This document shows, in pieces, positions 18,252-26,213 of a stretch of DNA of 64,000 nucleotides. The stretch spans positions 1-64,000 of the forward strand of contig JAJDUJ010000006.1 in NCBI GenBank assembly GCA_022826705.1, read 5' to 3'. The position numbers were made by a program, and so were the translations under genes. How positions within the stretch are numbered: position 1 is the first letter of the stretch; the number at the start of each line of letters is the position of its first letter. This stretch comes from Acidimicrobiia bacterium. Lineage in GTDB: Bacteria; Actinomycetota; Acidimicrobiia; Acidimicrobiales; Bin134. The notes under the pieces were generated by a model. The model worked only from the letters and a program-made list of their open reading frames with translations. It searched no databases and was not told the origin of the DNA.

Positions 18252-18602
18252 ATGGCTGAGATCATCGTGTACCACAACCCCGGTTGAGGCAGTTCCCGGG
18301 GCGCGCTTGAGATCCTCGAGTCGCGGGGCGTCGAGTTCGACGTCGTCCAATACCTCAAGAACCCGCTGGGGCGGGACGACTTGGAGCGGTTCTTGGAGCT
18401 GCTGCCCAACGAGCCCACTGATCTGGTGCGGGAGGACAACAACTTCAAGGAGCTCAGGCTGAACATCGGCGACTACCAGAGCGCCGGTGCGGTTGTCGAT
18501 CTGCTGCTGGAGCACCCCAAGCTGATGCAGCGTCCGGTGGTGGTCCGCGGCGACCGAGCCGTGATTGCCCGCCCCTCCGAGGTGGTTGAAGAGCTGCTAT
18601 GA
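18252..18602 (+). CDS. ArsC-family thiol reductase with in-frame TGA at the catalytic position (candidate selenoprotein)
   Basis: ATG at 18252 begins MAEIIVYHNPG, then TGA (18285-18287), then an uninterrupted frame to TGA at 18600-18602. Reading the internal TGA as selenocysteine gives 116 aa. The join reads HNPG-U-GSSRG, matching HNPACGTSR of plasmid R773 ArsC, so U falls exactly on catalytic Cys12 in the HX3CX3R motif. Downstream, the three oxyanion-binding arginines are retained in LVRED, QRPVVV and ARPSEVV, and length fits the glutaredoxin-fold ArsC/YffB/Spx family. A hairpin follows the TGA. The stop overlaps the RDD gene start as ATGA. Arsenate reduction is one possible role; an uncharacterised selenol oxidoreductase is another. 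Alternatives are a nonsense mutation or sequencing error. SelA, SelB, SelD and tRNA-Sec are not in the window. Confidence 0.7.
18302..18325 (+). promoter_or_regulatory. Candidate bacterial SECIS hairpin after the in-frame TGA
   Basis: Starting 15 nt after the TGA, CGCG-CTTGAG pairs with CTCGAG-CGCG across a three-base loop (ATC, 18312-18314), with one bulged T (18321) on the 3' side and one G-U pair. The apical loop is about 25 nt from the TGA, inside the 16-37 nt range I recall for bacterial SECIS elements. A bulged U is also a feature of the E. coli fdhF element. The loop itself lacks G unless the closing G-C pair is opened (GAUCC), so the match is partial. Confidence 0.45.
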
Positions 18603-19402
18603 GGGTTGAAAGCGGCATGTCTCAGGCTGAAGCCAGAGCGCGACAGCATTCCTCGACGAGGCGCCGGAAGCCGCGGAAGACCCCGCTGGGCGAAGACGAA
18701 TTCCCCGAGGATGCGACCATCGTGGCCGGGCCCGACGGCAAGCCGTATCCGGTGGCCGCGGTCTGGCGGCGGGCGCTGGCCCGGCTGATCGACGCCATCA
18801 CCGTGTTCTTCATCCAGTGGATGTTCACCGTGATCCAAATCCTGTGGTTCATGGACGACGTGTCCAACCGGTGGCAGCCCGAGCCCTGGGGCCGGGCCAC
18901 CGCAGCCATATTGGGCTACATCTTCTTCCACTTTGTGTACACGATGGTGTTCCTGCGCTGGAACGAGGGCCAGACCCCGGCCATGGATTTGATGAAGCTG
19001 CGGGCCGTGCGCACCAAAGACGGCAGCCACCTTGGTTTGGGCCGGTGCGGCGCCCGATGGCTTGTGGGCGGGGTGGCGTGGATTGCGCCCCCCGTGGTGC
19101 TCGGCGGGATCATCTTGAACGCGGCCACCTACCTGACGGTCCCCTTCGATCGCCGACGTCGTACGGTGTCGGACTGGGTGGCGGGAACCACGGTCATCGC
19201 CTACAACCGCGACAAGGAGGATCCCGACGGGGTAGCCGAGGAAGTGCTCGACGAATTTGGCCGGCCTATGTCGGTGCGGGCCCAGATTCGGCGCAAGTAC
19301 GGGATAACTGGACTCTTCGGCGGCATGGGGGACTTGGGCGGGCGACGAGGCAATCAGCCTCCGCCAAGCCGGGAGCGGTCCCAGGCTTCCCAGATGGATT
19401 GA
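18599..19402 (+). CDS. RDD-family integral membrane protein
   Basis: A 267-aa protein with an RDD domain: WRRALARLIDAI at its start and three predicted membrane segments (around residues 67-87, 100-117 and 157-181), with ROD-like polar tails on both ends. Its function is unknown, as for most RDD proteins. The ATG overlaps the stop of the ArsC-like gene (ATGA), so translation is probably coupled to readthrough of the internal TGA. A second possible start is ATG 18617 (MSQAEARARQ). The 60-residue charged N-terminus and Gly/Arg/Gln-rich C-terminus look disordered. Confidence 0.75.
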   Translation: MRVESGMSQAEARARQHSSTRRRKPRKTPLGEDEFPEDATIVAGPDGKPYPVAAVWRRALARLIDAITVFFIQWMFTVIQILWFMDDVSNRWQPEPWGRATAAILGYIFFHFVYTMVFLRWNEGQTPAMDLMKLRAVRTKDGSHLGLGRCGARWLVGGVAWIAPPVVLGGIILNAATYLTVPFDRRRRTVSDWVAGTTVIAYNRDKEDPDGVAEEVLDEFGRPMSVRAQIRRKYGITGLFGGMGDLGGRRGNQPPPSRERSQASQMD

Positions 19403-19460
19403 GATTCGCCTACCATGTCAGCCAGTTTGAGGGCAGTCCGTAAACGACGGGGGGAAAGCC

Positions 19461-20531
19461 GTGGCAGCTGAGCGTCCGCTCTTAGAGGTAGAGAACCTCC
19501 GCACCTATTTCGATACGCCGAGAGGGATCTTGAAGGCGGTCGACGGAGTGAGCTTCACGTTGGACAAGGGCGAGACCATCGGCATTGTGGGTGAGTCGGG
19601 TTCGGGCAAGTCGGTGCTGGTGCGCTCGATCATGAACATCTTGACCAGCAACGCCATCATCCCCGATGGCTCCGAGGTGTTCTTCGACGGCAAGGACACC
19701 CGCAACCTGAGCCGGAGCGAGGCCAAGCACTTCTGGGGCACCCAGATGGCAATGATCTTCCAAGACCCGATGACCTCGTTGAACCCGGTCAAGAAGGTGG
19801 GCATCCAGATCACCGAGTCCATCCGCTACCACCTCGGTGCGTCCAAGCAGGAGGCCATGGAGAGGGCTCTGGAGCTCATGGTGCAGGTGGGCATCCCCGA
19901 GCCCCGCAAGCGGCTCAAGGAGTATCCCCATCAGCTATCGGGCGGGATGCGCCAGCGGGTGACCATCGCCATCGCCCTGGCCTGCAATCCCAAGCTGTTG
20001 ATTGCCGATGAGCCCACCACCGCACTGGATGTGACCGTGCAGAAGCAGATCCTCGACCTGCTGGCATCGCTCCAAGAGGAGTTGGGCATGGCCATGATCC
20101 TCATCACCCACGATTTGGGCGTGGTGGCCGGCCGAGCCCGTCGCATCGGGGTGATGTACGCCGGAAAGATGGTGGAGACCGCCGACACCACCACGCTGTT
20201 CCACCACATGAACCACCCCTACACCGAGGCGCTGTTCAAGTCGATCCCCCGAGTGGAGCACCAGAGCCACACCCGGCTCGATGCCATCAGCGGCCGCCCG
20301 CCCGACATGGTTCTCGATCTGGTGGGATGCCGGTTCGCCCCACGGTGCCGCTACGCCCAGGAGCAGTGCATTACCGACGAGCCGGACCTGTTCGACACTG
20401 GCCAGACCGGACACCGCCAAGCCTGCTTCTACCCGGTGGGTTCGCCAGAAAACGCCGAAGCACTGGCCGCCAACCAGGCAACTGGAATCACCGCCGCCGG
20501 TCTCGACCTGACCGCCGCCGCGGTCTCCTAG
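19461..20531 (+). CDS. oppD: Oligopeptide/dipeptide ABC transporter ATPase, OppD type
   Basis: A 356-aa ABC ATPase. Walker A is GESGSGKS (44-51), the signature is LSGGMRQRV, Walker B is [12 protein letters not shown], and the C-terminal cysteine-rich oligo_HPY extension ([15 protein letters not shown]) typical of Opp/Dpp ATPases is present. GTG start with GGGGGAAAG seven bases upstream. It is followed 33 bp later by its OppF partner, but no permease or peptide-binding protein gene lies on either side, so the pair must serve permeases encoded elsewhere. Confidence 0.9.
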   Translation: MAAERPLLEVENLRTYFDTPRGILKAVDGVSFTLDKGETIGIVGESGSGKSVLVRSIMNILTSNAIIPDGSEVFFDGKDTRNLSRSEAKHFWGTQMAMIFQDPMTSLNPVKKVGIQITESIRYHLGASKQEAMERALELMVQVGIPEPRKRLKEYPHQLSGGMRQRVTIAIALACNPKLLIADEPTTALDVTVQKQILDLLASLQEELGMAMILITHDLGVVAGRARRIGVMYAGKMVETADTTTLFHHMNHPYTEALFKSIPRVEHQSHTRLDAISGRPPDMVLDLVGCRFAPRCRYAQEQCITDEPDLFDTGQTGHRQACFYPVGSPENAEALAANQATGITAAGLDLTAAAVS

Positions 20532-20564
20532 CCCGGCGATCGCACTCTCGAGGAGGACTCACTC

Positions 20565-21593
20565 ATGGCTGGAACTGGCAAAGTCCATATGAGGGGCGAG
20601 GACGCCCTGGTTGCCGTCGAAGACCTGGTGATGGAGTTTCCTGCCGGGCGCCGGGCCGTGGTCCACGCCGTGTCGGGCATCAGCTTCGACATCCTCGAAG
20701 GGGAGACTCTGGGCTTGGTGGGCGAGTCGGGCTGCGGCAAGTCCACCACCGGACGGGCGATGATGCAGTTGCCCTCGCCCACGGCAGGATCGGTGCGATT
20801 CGACGGCGTGGAGATGACGGAACTGTCCAAGGAGGATCTGCGCCGCACCCGCACCCGGATGCAGATGATCTTCCAAGACCCGATTTCGTCGCTGAACCCC
20901 CGGCGCAAGGTGAAGGACATCGTGGCCGAGGGCCTGTCCATCTGGCACAACGATGCCGGAGACACAGCCGTCCAGAAAGTGAACGAGGTGCTCGACGCCG
21001 TAGGGCTCGACCCCGAGGTGGTGTCCGACCGCCGCCCCCATCAGTTCTCCGGGGGCCAATGCCAGCGCATCTGCATTGCCCGGGCCTTGGTGCTCGACCC
21101 CAAGGTGATCATCTGCGACGAGCCGGTTTCGGCGCTGGACGTGTCGGTGCAGGCCCAGATCCTGAATCTCCTGGAGGAGATGAAGGAGCGCTACGGGCTG
21201 ACTCTGGTGTTCATCGCCCACGATCTGGCCGTGGTCAAGAACGTCTCCGACCGGGTGGTGGTGATGTATCTGGGCAAGGTGTGCGAGGTGGCCGGGCCCG
21301 ACACCCTCTACGCCCACCCCGCCCACCCCTACACCGACGTGCTGTTGGCCTCCATCCCGGAACCCGACCCTGATCACCCGGTATCCGACCGGCAGATCAC
21401 CGGGGAGCTGCCTTCCCCCATAAATCCCCCCTCGGGCTGCCGATTCCGCACCCGGTGCGAGAAAGTGCAGGATCTGTGCTCAGAAGAGGAGCCTGAGCTC
21501 CGGGAGATCGCCCCCGACCACTTCGTGGCCTGCCACTTCCCCAACGAAGTCCCGGTCAGCGTCAACGGCGACGGCGACGGCGACGGCAGCTAG
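20565..21593 (+). CDS. oppF: Oligopeptide/dipeptide ABC transporter ATPase, OppF type
   Basis: A 342-aa ABC ATPase, partner of the preceding OppD. It has GESGCGKST (Walker A), FSGGQCQRI (signature), VIICDEPVSALD (Walker B) and the oligo_HPY tail (GCRFRTRCEKVQDLC). GAGGAGGAC precedes the ATG. The C-terminus ends in a Gly-Asp repeat (GDGDGDGS) encoded by a hexanucleotide repeat at 21565-21587, which looks like a slippage product. It ends 55 bp before the convergent GNAT gene. Confidence 0.9.
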   Translation: MAGTGKVHMRGEDALVAVEDLVMEFPAGRRAVVHAVSGISFDILEGETLGLVGESGCGKSTTGRAMMQLPSPTAGSVRFDGVEMTELSKEDLRRTRTRMQMIFQDPISSLNPRRKVKDIVAEGLSIWHNDAGDTAVQKVNEVLDAVGLDPEVVSDRRPHQFSGGQCQRICIARALVLDPKVIICDEPVSALDVSVQAQILNLLEEMKERYGLTLVFIAHDLAVVKNVSDRVVVMYLGKVCEVAGPDTLYAHPAHPYTDVLLASIPEPDPDHPVSDRQITGELPSPINPPSGCRFRTRCEKVQDLCSEEEPELREIAPDHFVACHFPNEVPVSVNGDGDGDGS

Positions 21594-21605
21594 CTCCGCC
21601 CAGCA

Positions 21606-21664
21606 AACTCAGAGTCTGTAGCGGCTCAACTCTCACGGCCGCCTGAACTCAGAGTCTGTAGCGG
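21606..21664. repeat. 19-bp direct repeat at the end of the GNAT gene
   Basis: An identical 19-base string occurs at 21606-21624 and 21646-21664, start-to-start distance 40 bp. The second copy spans the stop codon and last codons of the GNAT gene; the first lies in the convergent intergenic gap. The DNA between them is not duplicated. Confidence 0.85.
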
Positions 21665-22080
21665 TAAACGTTGGTGTCTCGGATCTCAAAGCCGAGACGA
21701 AGGTAGAGACGGTTGGCCGCCTCTCTCGACGGGCGGGAGGTCAGATCCACGGTCACCGCTCCGGCATCGCGGGCCAGCTCCAGCGCCGCCTCGTTGAGCG
21801 CCCGACCCACTCCCTGGCCCCGAACCTGCTCGTCCACCACCACGTCTTCGATGATGGCCCGCAGCCCGGTGGGGATGCGCACCAGCACCAGAGTGAGGCT
21901 GCCCACGATGGCGCCGTCAGACCGGGCCACCAACAGCCGGGTGGCCTCCGAGGCGGCGATGATCTCAAGGGCCTCAGCCGATGGGGGCGGATTGGAAGAC
22001 GAGAGCTGCGGGGTAAGCCGCTCGAACGCCTCCACCAGTTCTGCGGTGACATCGGTGGCCTCGGTGATCTCAACCGCCAT
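21649..22080 (-). CDS. GNAT-family N-acetyltransferase
   Basis: A 143-aa GNAT-fold protein. The acetyl-CoA pyrophosphate-binding loop is RGQGVG, following the strand IIEDVVVDEQ, and the C-terminal NRLYLRLGFEIRD is the usual end of the fold. The acyl acceptor cannot be predicted. It is a single gene: convergent with oppF and divergent from the PAC2 gene, with a 58-bp shared upstream region. Confidence 0.85.
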   Translation of the reverse strand: MAVEITEATDVTAELVEAFERLTPQLSSSNPPPSAEALEIIAASEATRLLVARSDGAIVGSLTLVLVRIPTGLRAIIEDVVVDEQVRGQGVGRALNEAALELARDAGAVTVDLTSRPSREAANRLYLRLGFEIRDTNVYRYRL

Positions 22081-22138
22081 GCAGCGAGACTACCGGCGCG
22101 AGATGGGGTTACTCCGAGCGGGGCGATAGGTTGGGCGG

Positions 22139-23029
22139 GTGACGATGATCACCTGGGTGGATGAGTCTCCCCGCGACAGGCCAGCCCTTGTGGCCGCCTT
22201 CACCGGTTGGAACGACGCTGGTGACGCCGCTTCTGGGGCACTGGCCTGGCTGGCCAGCCGCTGGGAGACCACCGAGGTGGCCACGCTGGATCCCGAACCG
22301 TTTTATGACTTCGCTGACACCCGCCCCCGGCTTCACTTGGAGGACGACGGGTCCCGGTCGCTGATCTGGCCCAGCAACGACCTGATGGCGGCCACCGTCA
22401 CCGGTGCCGAGACACCCGACGGCGCCGATACCGAGTTGGCCCTGCTGGTGGGCACCGAGCCTCAGCTCAAGTGGCGAACCTTCGCCCAGCAGATCGTGGA
22501 CATGGCCCAGCGGCTCGACAGCCCGCTGGTGGTCACCCTGGGGGCGCTGTTGGCCGACGTCCCCCACACCCGGCCCACCCCCATTTACGGCAGCAGCGAC
22601 GACCCCGAGATGGCCGCCCAACTCGGCCTCACCCCCTCCAGCTACGAAGGCCCCACCGGCATCGTTGGGGTGCTCCACAACGCCTGCGCCACCGCCGGGC
22701 TGCAAACCGCCTCATTGTGGGCCGCGGTGCCGGGCTATGCCTCCGAGATTCCCTCCCCCAAGGCCTCCCTCGCCCTGGTGCGGAGGCTGGGGACCCTGTT
22801 GGACCTCTCCCCCGACACCTCGGAGCTAGAGGAGATGGCCGAAAGCTACGAACGCCATGTGTCCGAGCTGGCCGACCAAGCCGACGAGACCTCCGACTAC
22901 ATCGCCGAACTGGAGAGCGCCTACGACCGGGAAGCCGAAGAGAACGGCGAGATAGAGGAAATGCGCTCCACCGACCCCGGCGAATTCGTCGACCAAATAG
23001 AGCAGTTCCTCCGCGACCAGCCCAGCTGA
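22139..23029 (+). CDS. PAC2-family protein
   Basis: A 296-aa PAC2-domain protein (AAFTGWNDAGDAASGAL near the N-terminus; GIVGVLHNACATAGLQTASLW in shorter pieces across the core). The family is named after proteasome assembly chaperone 2 and is found in actinobacteria that have proteasomes; its biochemical role there is unknown. The C-terminal 60 residues are strongly acidic and likely coiled (ESYERHVSEL, then ENGEIEEM). The start is GTG 22139 or the in-frame ATG at 22145. The last 17 bases are repeated 39 bp downstream. Confidence 0.8.
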   Translation: MTMITWVDESPRDRPALVAAFTGWNDAGDAASGALAWLASRWETTEVATLDPEPFYDFADTRPRLHLEDDGSRSLIWPSNDLMAATVTGAETPDGADTELALLVGTEPQLKWRTFAQQIVDMAQRLDSPLVVTLGALLADVPHTRPTPIYGSSDDPEMAAQLGLTPSSYEGPTGIVGVLHNACATAGLQTASLWAAVPGYASEIPSPKASLALVRRLGTLLDLSPDTSELEEMAESYERHVSELADQADETSDYIAELESAYDREAEENGEIEEMRSTDPGEFVDQIEQFLRDQPS

Positions 23030-23068
23030 TCCAATTTCGGTCCTGACCCTGGCGACCAGCCCAGCTGA
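23013..23068. repeat. 17-bp direct repeat at the end of the PAC2 gene
   Basis: gcgaccagcccagctga occurs at 23013-23029, where it includes the PAC2 stop codon, and again at 23052-23068 in the convergent intergenic gap. The start-to-start distance is 39 bp and the intervening DNA is unrelated. Confidence 0.85.
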
Positions 23069-23103
23069 CGGTCGCGATCGGCGCTAGGAGGGGGCCGGGG
23101 AGC

Positions 23104-23799
23104 TCAGCCTTCGTGGTTGCCGCGCCAGGGTGGGGTGCGGGGGTGGTCGAAGAGGAACTCTATGGGCTCGCCGCGGATGGCGGCGAAGGAGTGGGACAGC
23201 CACCAGTCGCTGCCGTGGACGCCGTCGGGGAGATTGTCGGGGCCGAAGAATCCAACGTCGCTGCACTCCAAGGGGTGGGGATCGAGTTGGCCGCCCACGG
23301 CTCGACACAAGAACACCATTGAGTACATCGGCACGGTGGTGAATCCCCGGCGCAGGCCGTCGTGGATGGCAATGGGCCGCTCCACCTCGCACACGATGCC
23401 GGTCTCCTCCAGCACCTCCTTCACCACCACCTCTGAGGGGGAGTAGCCCACATCGGCCCAGCCGGTGGGGTACAGCCACACCCCGGAGTCGGCCCGCTGC
23501 ACCAACAGGATCTCGCCGCAGTCGTTGCCCACCACCGCGCCCACCGCCACCTTGGGGGTCACGTAGCCAGGTACACCGTCGCCCACCGACTTCATCCACT
23601 CGGCCACGAAGTTGTCGGGCGTCCAGCCTGAGCTCAGCGCGGCGGCCATGTCGGCGGCCACGTGCAGCACCTCCTCGAACCGCTCCTGCTCGTACTTGTT
23701 GTCGGTGAAGGCCAATCCGGTGCGGGCGATTCCGGCCAGGGCCTCCGACCACCGCCTCAGGTCGCCTTCCCCTACTACGGCCCGGCCTTCGTCAGTCAT
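23104..23799 (-). CDS. Nudix hydrolase with N-terminal helical domain
   Basis: A 231-aa protein. Residues 1-75 form a helical domain typical of nucleoside-diphosphate-X hydrolases with an extra N-terminal domain; the Nudix fold follows. The box reads GWADVGYSPSEVVV then KEVLEETGI: relative to GX5EX7REUXEEXGU the first E is Tyr and R is Lys. The WADVG-SP-E form is usual in this subgroup, so this is probably not inactivation. The likely substrate is an ADP-sugar, CDP-choline or a related nucleotide. It ends 74 bp from the convergent PAC2 gene. Confidence 0.82.
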   Translation of the reverse strand: MTDEGRAVVGEGDLRRWSEALAGIARTGLAFTDNKYEQERFEEVLHVAADMAAALSSGWTPDNFVAEWMKSVGDGVPGYVTPKVAVGAVVGNDCGEILLVQRADSGVWLYPTGWADVGYSPSEVVVKEVLEETGIVCEVERPIAIHDGLRRGFTTVPMYSMVFLCRAVGGQLDPHPLECSDVGFFGPDNLPDGVHGSDWWLSHSFAAIRGEPIEFLFDHPRTPPWRGNHEG

Positions 23800-23824
23800 A
23801 GCCGCTAGATGGTCCCAACCGCCC

Positions 23825-26167
23825 TCATACCCGAGTAGAGCAGGTATCGATGGCGTGCTGGAGGGCCAGATTGATCTCGTTGATGTGGTCTGGATCGGTC
23901 ACCTTGCTGCCCTCGCCGTCGCGCACGTAATAGGCGTGGACCACATCCCCGCCCAGGTCTTGCACCTTGGCGCTGAGGATGTCCAGCCCGAGCTGCGACA
24001 GGGCGCTGGTAACCCGGCTCAGCAGGCCGATGCGGGCCTGGGTGGCCAGCTCGATGATGGTGGCCGTGGAGGAGGATTCGTTGTCCACGCTCACCTTGGG
24101 GGCGATAACCGGCCGGGGGCTGAAGTCGGGCTCAACCTCGTAGGTGCTGATTCGCTCGGCCAATCGGGCCTCGATCGCCAATCGGCCGGCCAGGGCCTGC
24201 TCCACATAGGCGGTGACCTGGGACCAGTCGATTTCCAGGCCTAAGGTGCTCTCCACCTGGAACCGCTCCAACGCCATCCCATACTCAGAGTGGGCCGCGG
24301 CCAGAAGCACCCGCAGACCGCTCAGCGCCAGCGCCCCCGCCACGCGGGAGAACATGCCGTGCTGGTCGGGGGCGATCACCAACAGGGTGTCGCCTTCGCC
24401 CAGCACCAATCGCTCGCCGGCCTCCATCATCCCCCGCTGCTCGGGGGTGGGGAACCTCGACGTGATCTCGTCGATGTCGCCGCCCTCCATCACGTGAGCG
24501 CAGCGGGCCACCAGCTCGCGTACCAGGCTGGCCTTCCAAGCGCTCCACGCCGAAGGGCCGGTGGCCACCGAATCGGCCTCGGTGAGCGCACCCAGCAGAC
24601 GCAGGGTCTCCACCGAGCGAGCCTGGCGGGCCACGTCGGCAATGGTGTCGGGGTCTTCCAGGTCGCGCCGGGTGGCCACGTCGGGCAGCAGCAGATGGTG
24701 CTCCACCATGGCCACCAGCACGTCTACGTCGGTAGGCGGGTACCCCATGCGGTGGGCGATGTCGGCCACCAACTCCATACCCACCTCGGTATGGTCGCCG
24801 GGGTAGCCCTTGCCGATGTCGTGGAGCAGGGCCCCCACCACCAACAGGTCGGGGCGGTCCACCCGGTCGACCAGATCAGCGGCCAAAGCGGCGGCCTCAC
24901 ATAAGTGCCGGTCCACGGTGAACTGGTGGTAGGCGTTGCGCTGGGGACGGCTGCGATTGGGCGCCCACTCGGGCAGGATGCGCACGAAAAGGTCCATCTG
25001 GTCCAACGCCTCGATCACCGGTGGAGCGGCGGCGCCGGTCAACAGCATGTCCACGAATGCCTTGCGGGCTTCGTCGGGCCACCGATCCGGCATGGGGGCC
25101 ATTTGCTCCTGAAGGCGCTCCAGGCTGTCGCGGTCCATTCGCAGCTCATGGGCGGCAGCCGCCCGGGCCAAGCGCAGGGCAGTGCAGGGATCGGCGGCAT
25201 CAGCGTCGGCGGCCAGCACCGCCCGGCCCTCATGCACCATCACGCCGGCATCCAGCTCCGTGTTGTTTCGGCTGGTACGGCGACGCAGCCGGCGACGCCA
25301 CTCGGGGGGGAGCTCGGAATCTCGCAGCCAGGCCCATATCTCGTCGCTGCGCCAGGCAATCGACCGGGCCGAGCTCGCGATGGCGCCCATCAGCTCATCG
25401 GCATCGGCATAGTCCAGCGCGGCGGCCACCCCATCCTGCTCTTGGAGCAGAAGCTGGTCGCCGGGGCGATCGGTGGTGCGGTGCAACTCGACCCGAGCAG
25501 CCAGGATCACCTCGTAGTCAGCCCGCAGCTCGCGGCTGTCGGCTTCGTCCATTTCGAACACGCCCTCTTCGGCCCACCGAAGCGCATGCACGTCTCGCAG
25601 CCCTCCCCGCCCCTGCTTGAGGTCGGGCTCCAGCTTGAACGCCACCTCACCGCTGCGCCGATGGCGCTCGGCCACTCTCTGGGCCAATAGGGGAAGCCAC
25701 CGCCGGGCGCTGCGCCGCCACTGGGTGTCATTGTCGGCGGCAATGTCACCCGACAGCTCGGCATCCCCGGCGATATGACGGGCATCCAGTAGCGATGTGG
25801 CGGTATCCAGGTCGGATTTGGCCAAATCCCGAGTCTCCCGAGGCGTCCGCACCGAATGGCCCAGCTTCAACCCTTCATCCCAGATCGGATACCACAGCCG
25901 GGTGGCGATGTCGCCGATGTCAGGGCGGTCGCGGTGCAACAACAGCAGGTCGATGTCGCTGTAGGGACACAGCTCGGCCCGCCCGTAGCCGCCCACCGCC
26001 ACCAGGGCAATGCCCTCGGGATCGGCCACCTCGGCGGTGAAGATGCCCTGAAGCCACTCGTCGGTCCGACGGGCCAGGGCGCGGCAGAGAACTGTCCCCA
26101 CCATGGCGCGATCGGCCAGTAGCTCGTCGCGGCGCAGTGCGCTCGTTCTCGCCTCGCCTATTGCCAC
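23825..26167 (-). CDS. glnD: [Protein-PII] uridylyltransferase / uridylyl-removing enzyme
   Basis: A 780-aa GlnD. The order of domains is nucleotidyltransferase (GGYGRAEL 59-66, catalytic aspartates D71 and D73 in YSDIDLLLLH), a helical linker, an HD hydrolase domain (ALLHDIGKGYPGDH) and two C-terminal ACT domains (DQHGMFSRVAGALALSGL; ATQARIGLLSRVTSAL). It senses glutamine and modifies PII proteins; in actinobacteria the modification can be adenylylation instead. It lies 46 bp after the amtB stop on the same strand. No glnB or glnK gene is present between amtB and glnD, although that is the usual actinobacterial order. Confidence 0.93.
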   Translation of the reverse strand: MAIGEARTSALRRDELLADRAMVGTVLCRALARRTDEWLQGIFTAEVADPEGIALVAVGGYGRAELCPYSDIDLLLLHRDRPDIGDIATRLWYPIWDEGLKLGHSVRTPRETRDLAKSDLDTATSLLDARHIAGDAELSGDIAADNDTQWRRSARRWLPLLAQRVAERHRRSGEVAFKLEPDLKQGRGGLRDVHALRWAEEGVFEMDEADSRELRADYEVILAARVELHRTTDRPGDQLLLQEQDGVAAALDYADADELMGAIASSARSIAWRSDEIWAWLRDSELPPEWRRRLRRRTSRNNTELDAGVMVHEGRAVLAADADAADPCTALRLARAAAAHELRMDRDSLERLQEQMAPMPDRWPDEARKAFVDMLLTGAAAPPVIEALDQMDLFVRILPEWAPNRSRPQRNAYHQFTVDRHLCEAAALAADLVDRVDRPDLLVVGALLHDIGKGYPGDHTEVGMELVADIAHRMGYPPTDVDVLVAMVEHHLLLPDVATRRDLEDPDTIADVARQARSVETLRLLGALTEADSVATGPSAWSAWKASLVRELVARCAHVMEGGDIDEITSRFPTPEQRGMMEAGERLVLGEGDTLLVIAPDQHGMFSRVAGALALSGLRVLLAAAHSEYGMALERFQVESTLGLEIDWSQVTAYVEQALAGRLAIEARLAERISTYEVEPDFSPRPVIAPKVSVDNESSSTATIIELATQARIGLLSRVTSALSQLGLDILSAKVQDLGGDVVHAYYVRDGEGSKVTDPDHINEINLALQHAIDTCSTRV

Positions 26168-26213
26168 TACCCGTCGAGGCTAGCGGCCTGGCCCCATTTC
26201 TGTGAGGCCGGGA

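Noticed and set aside
18381..18602. Independent 73-aa protein starting at TTG downstream of the in-frame TGA
   Set aside because: It would lack the active-site half of the ArsC fold and has no ribosome site; reading through the TGA gives a complete family member.
23104..23799. Nudix protein as a dead enzyme because its Nudix box deviates
   Set aside because: The WADVG-SP-E...KEV-EE-G form is usual for the subgroup with this N-terminal domain.
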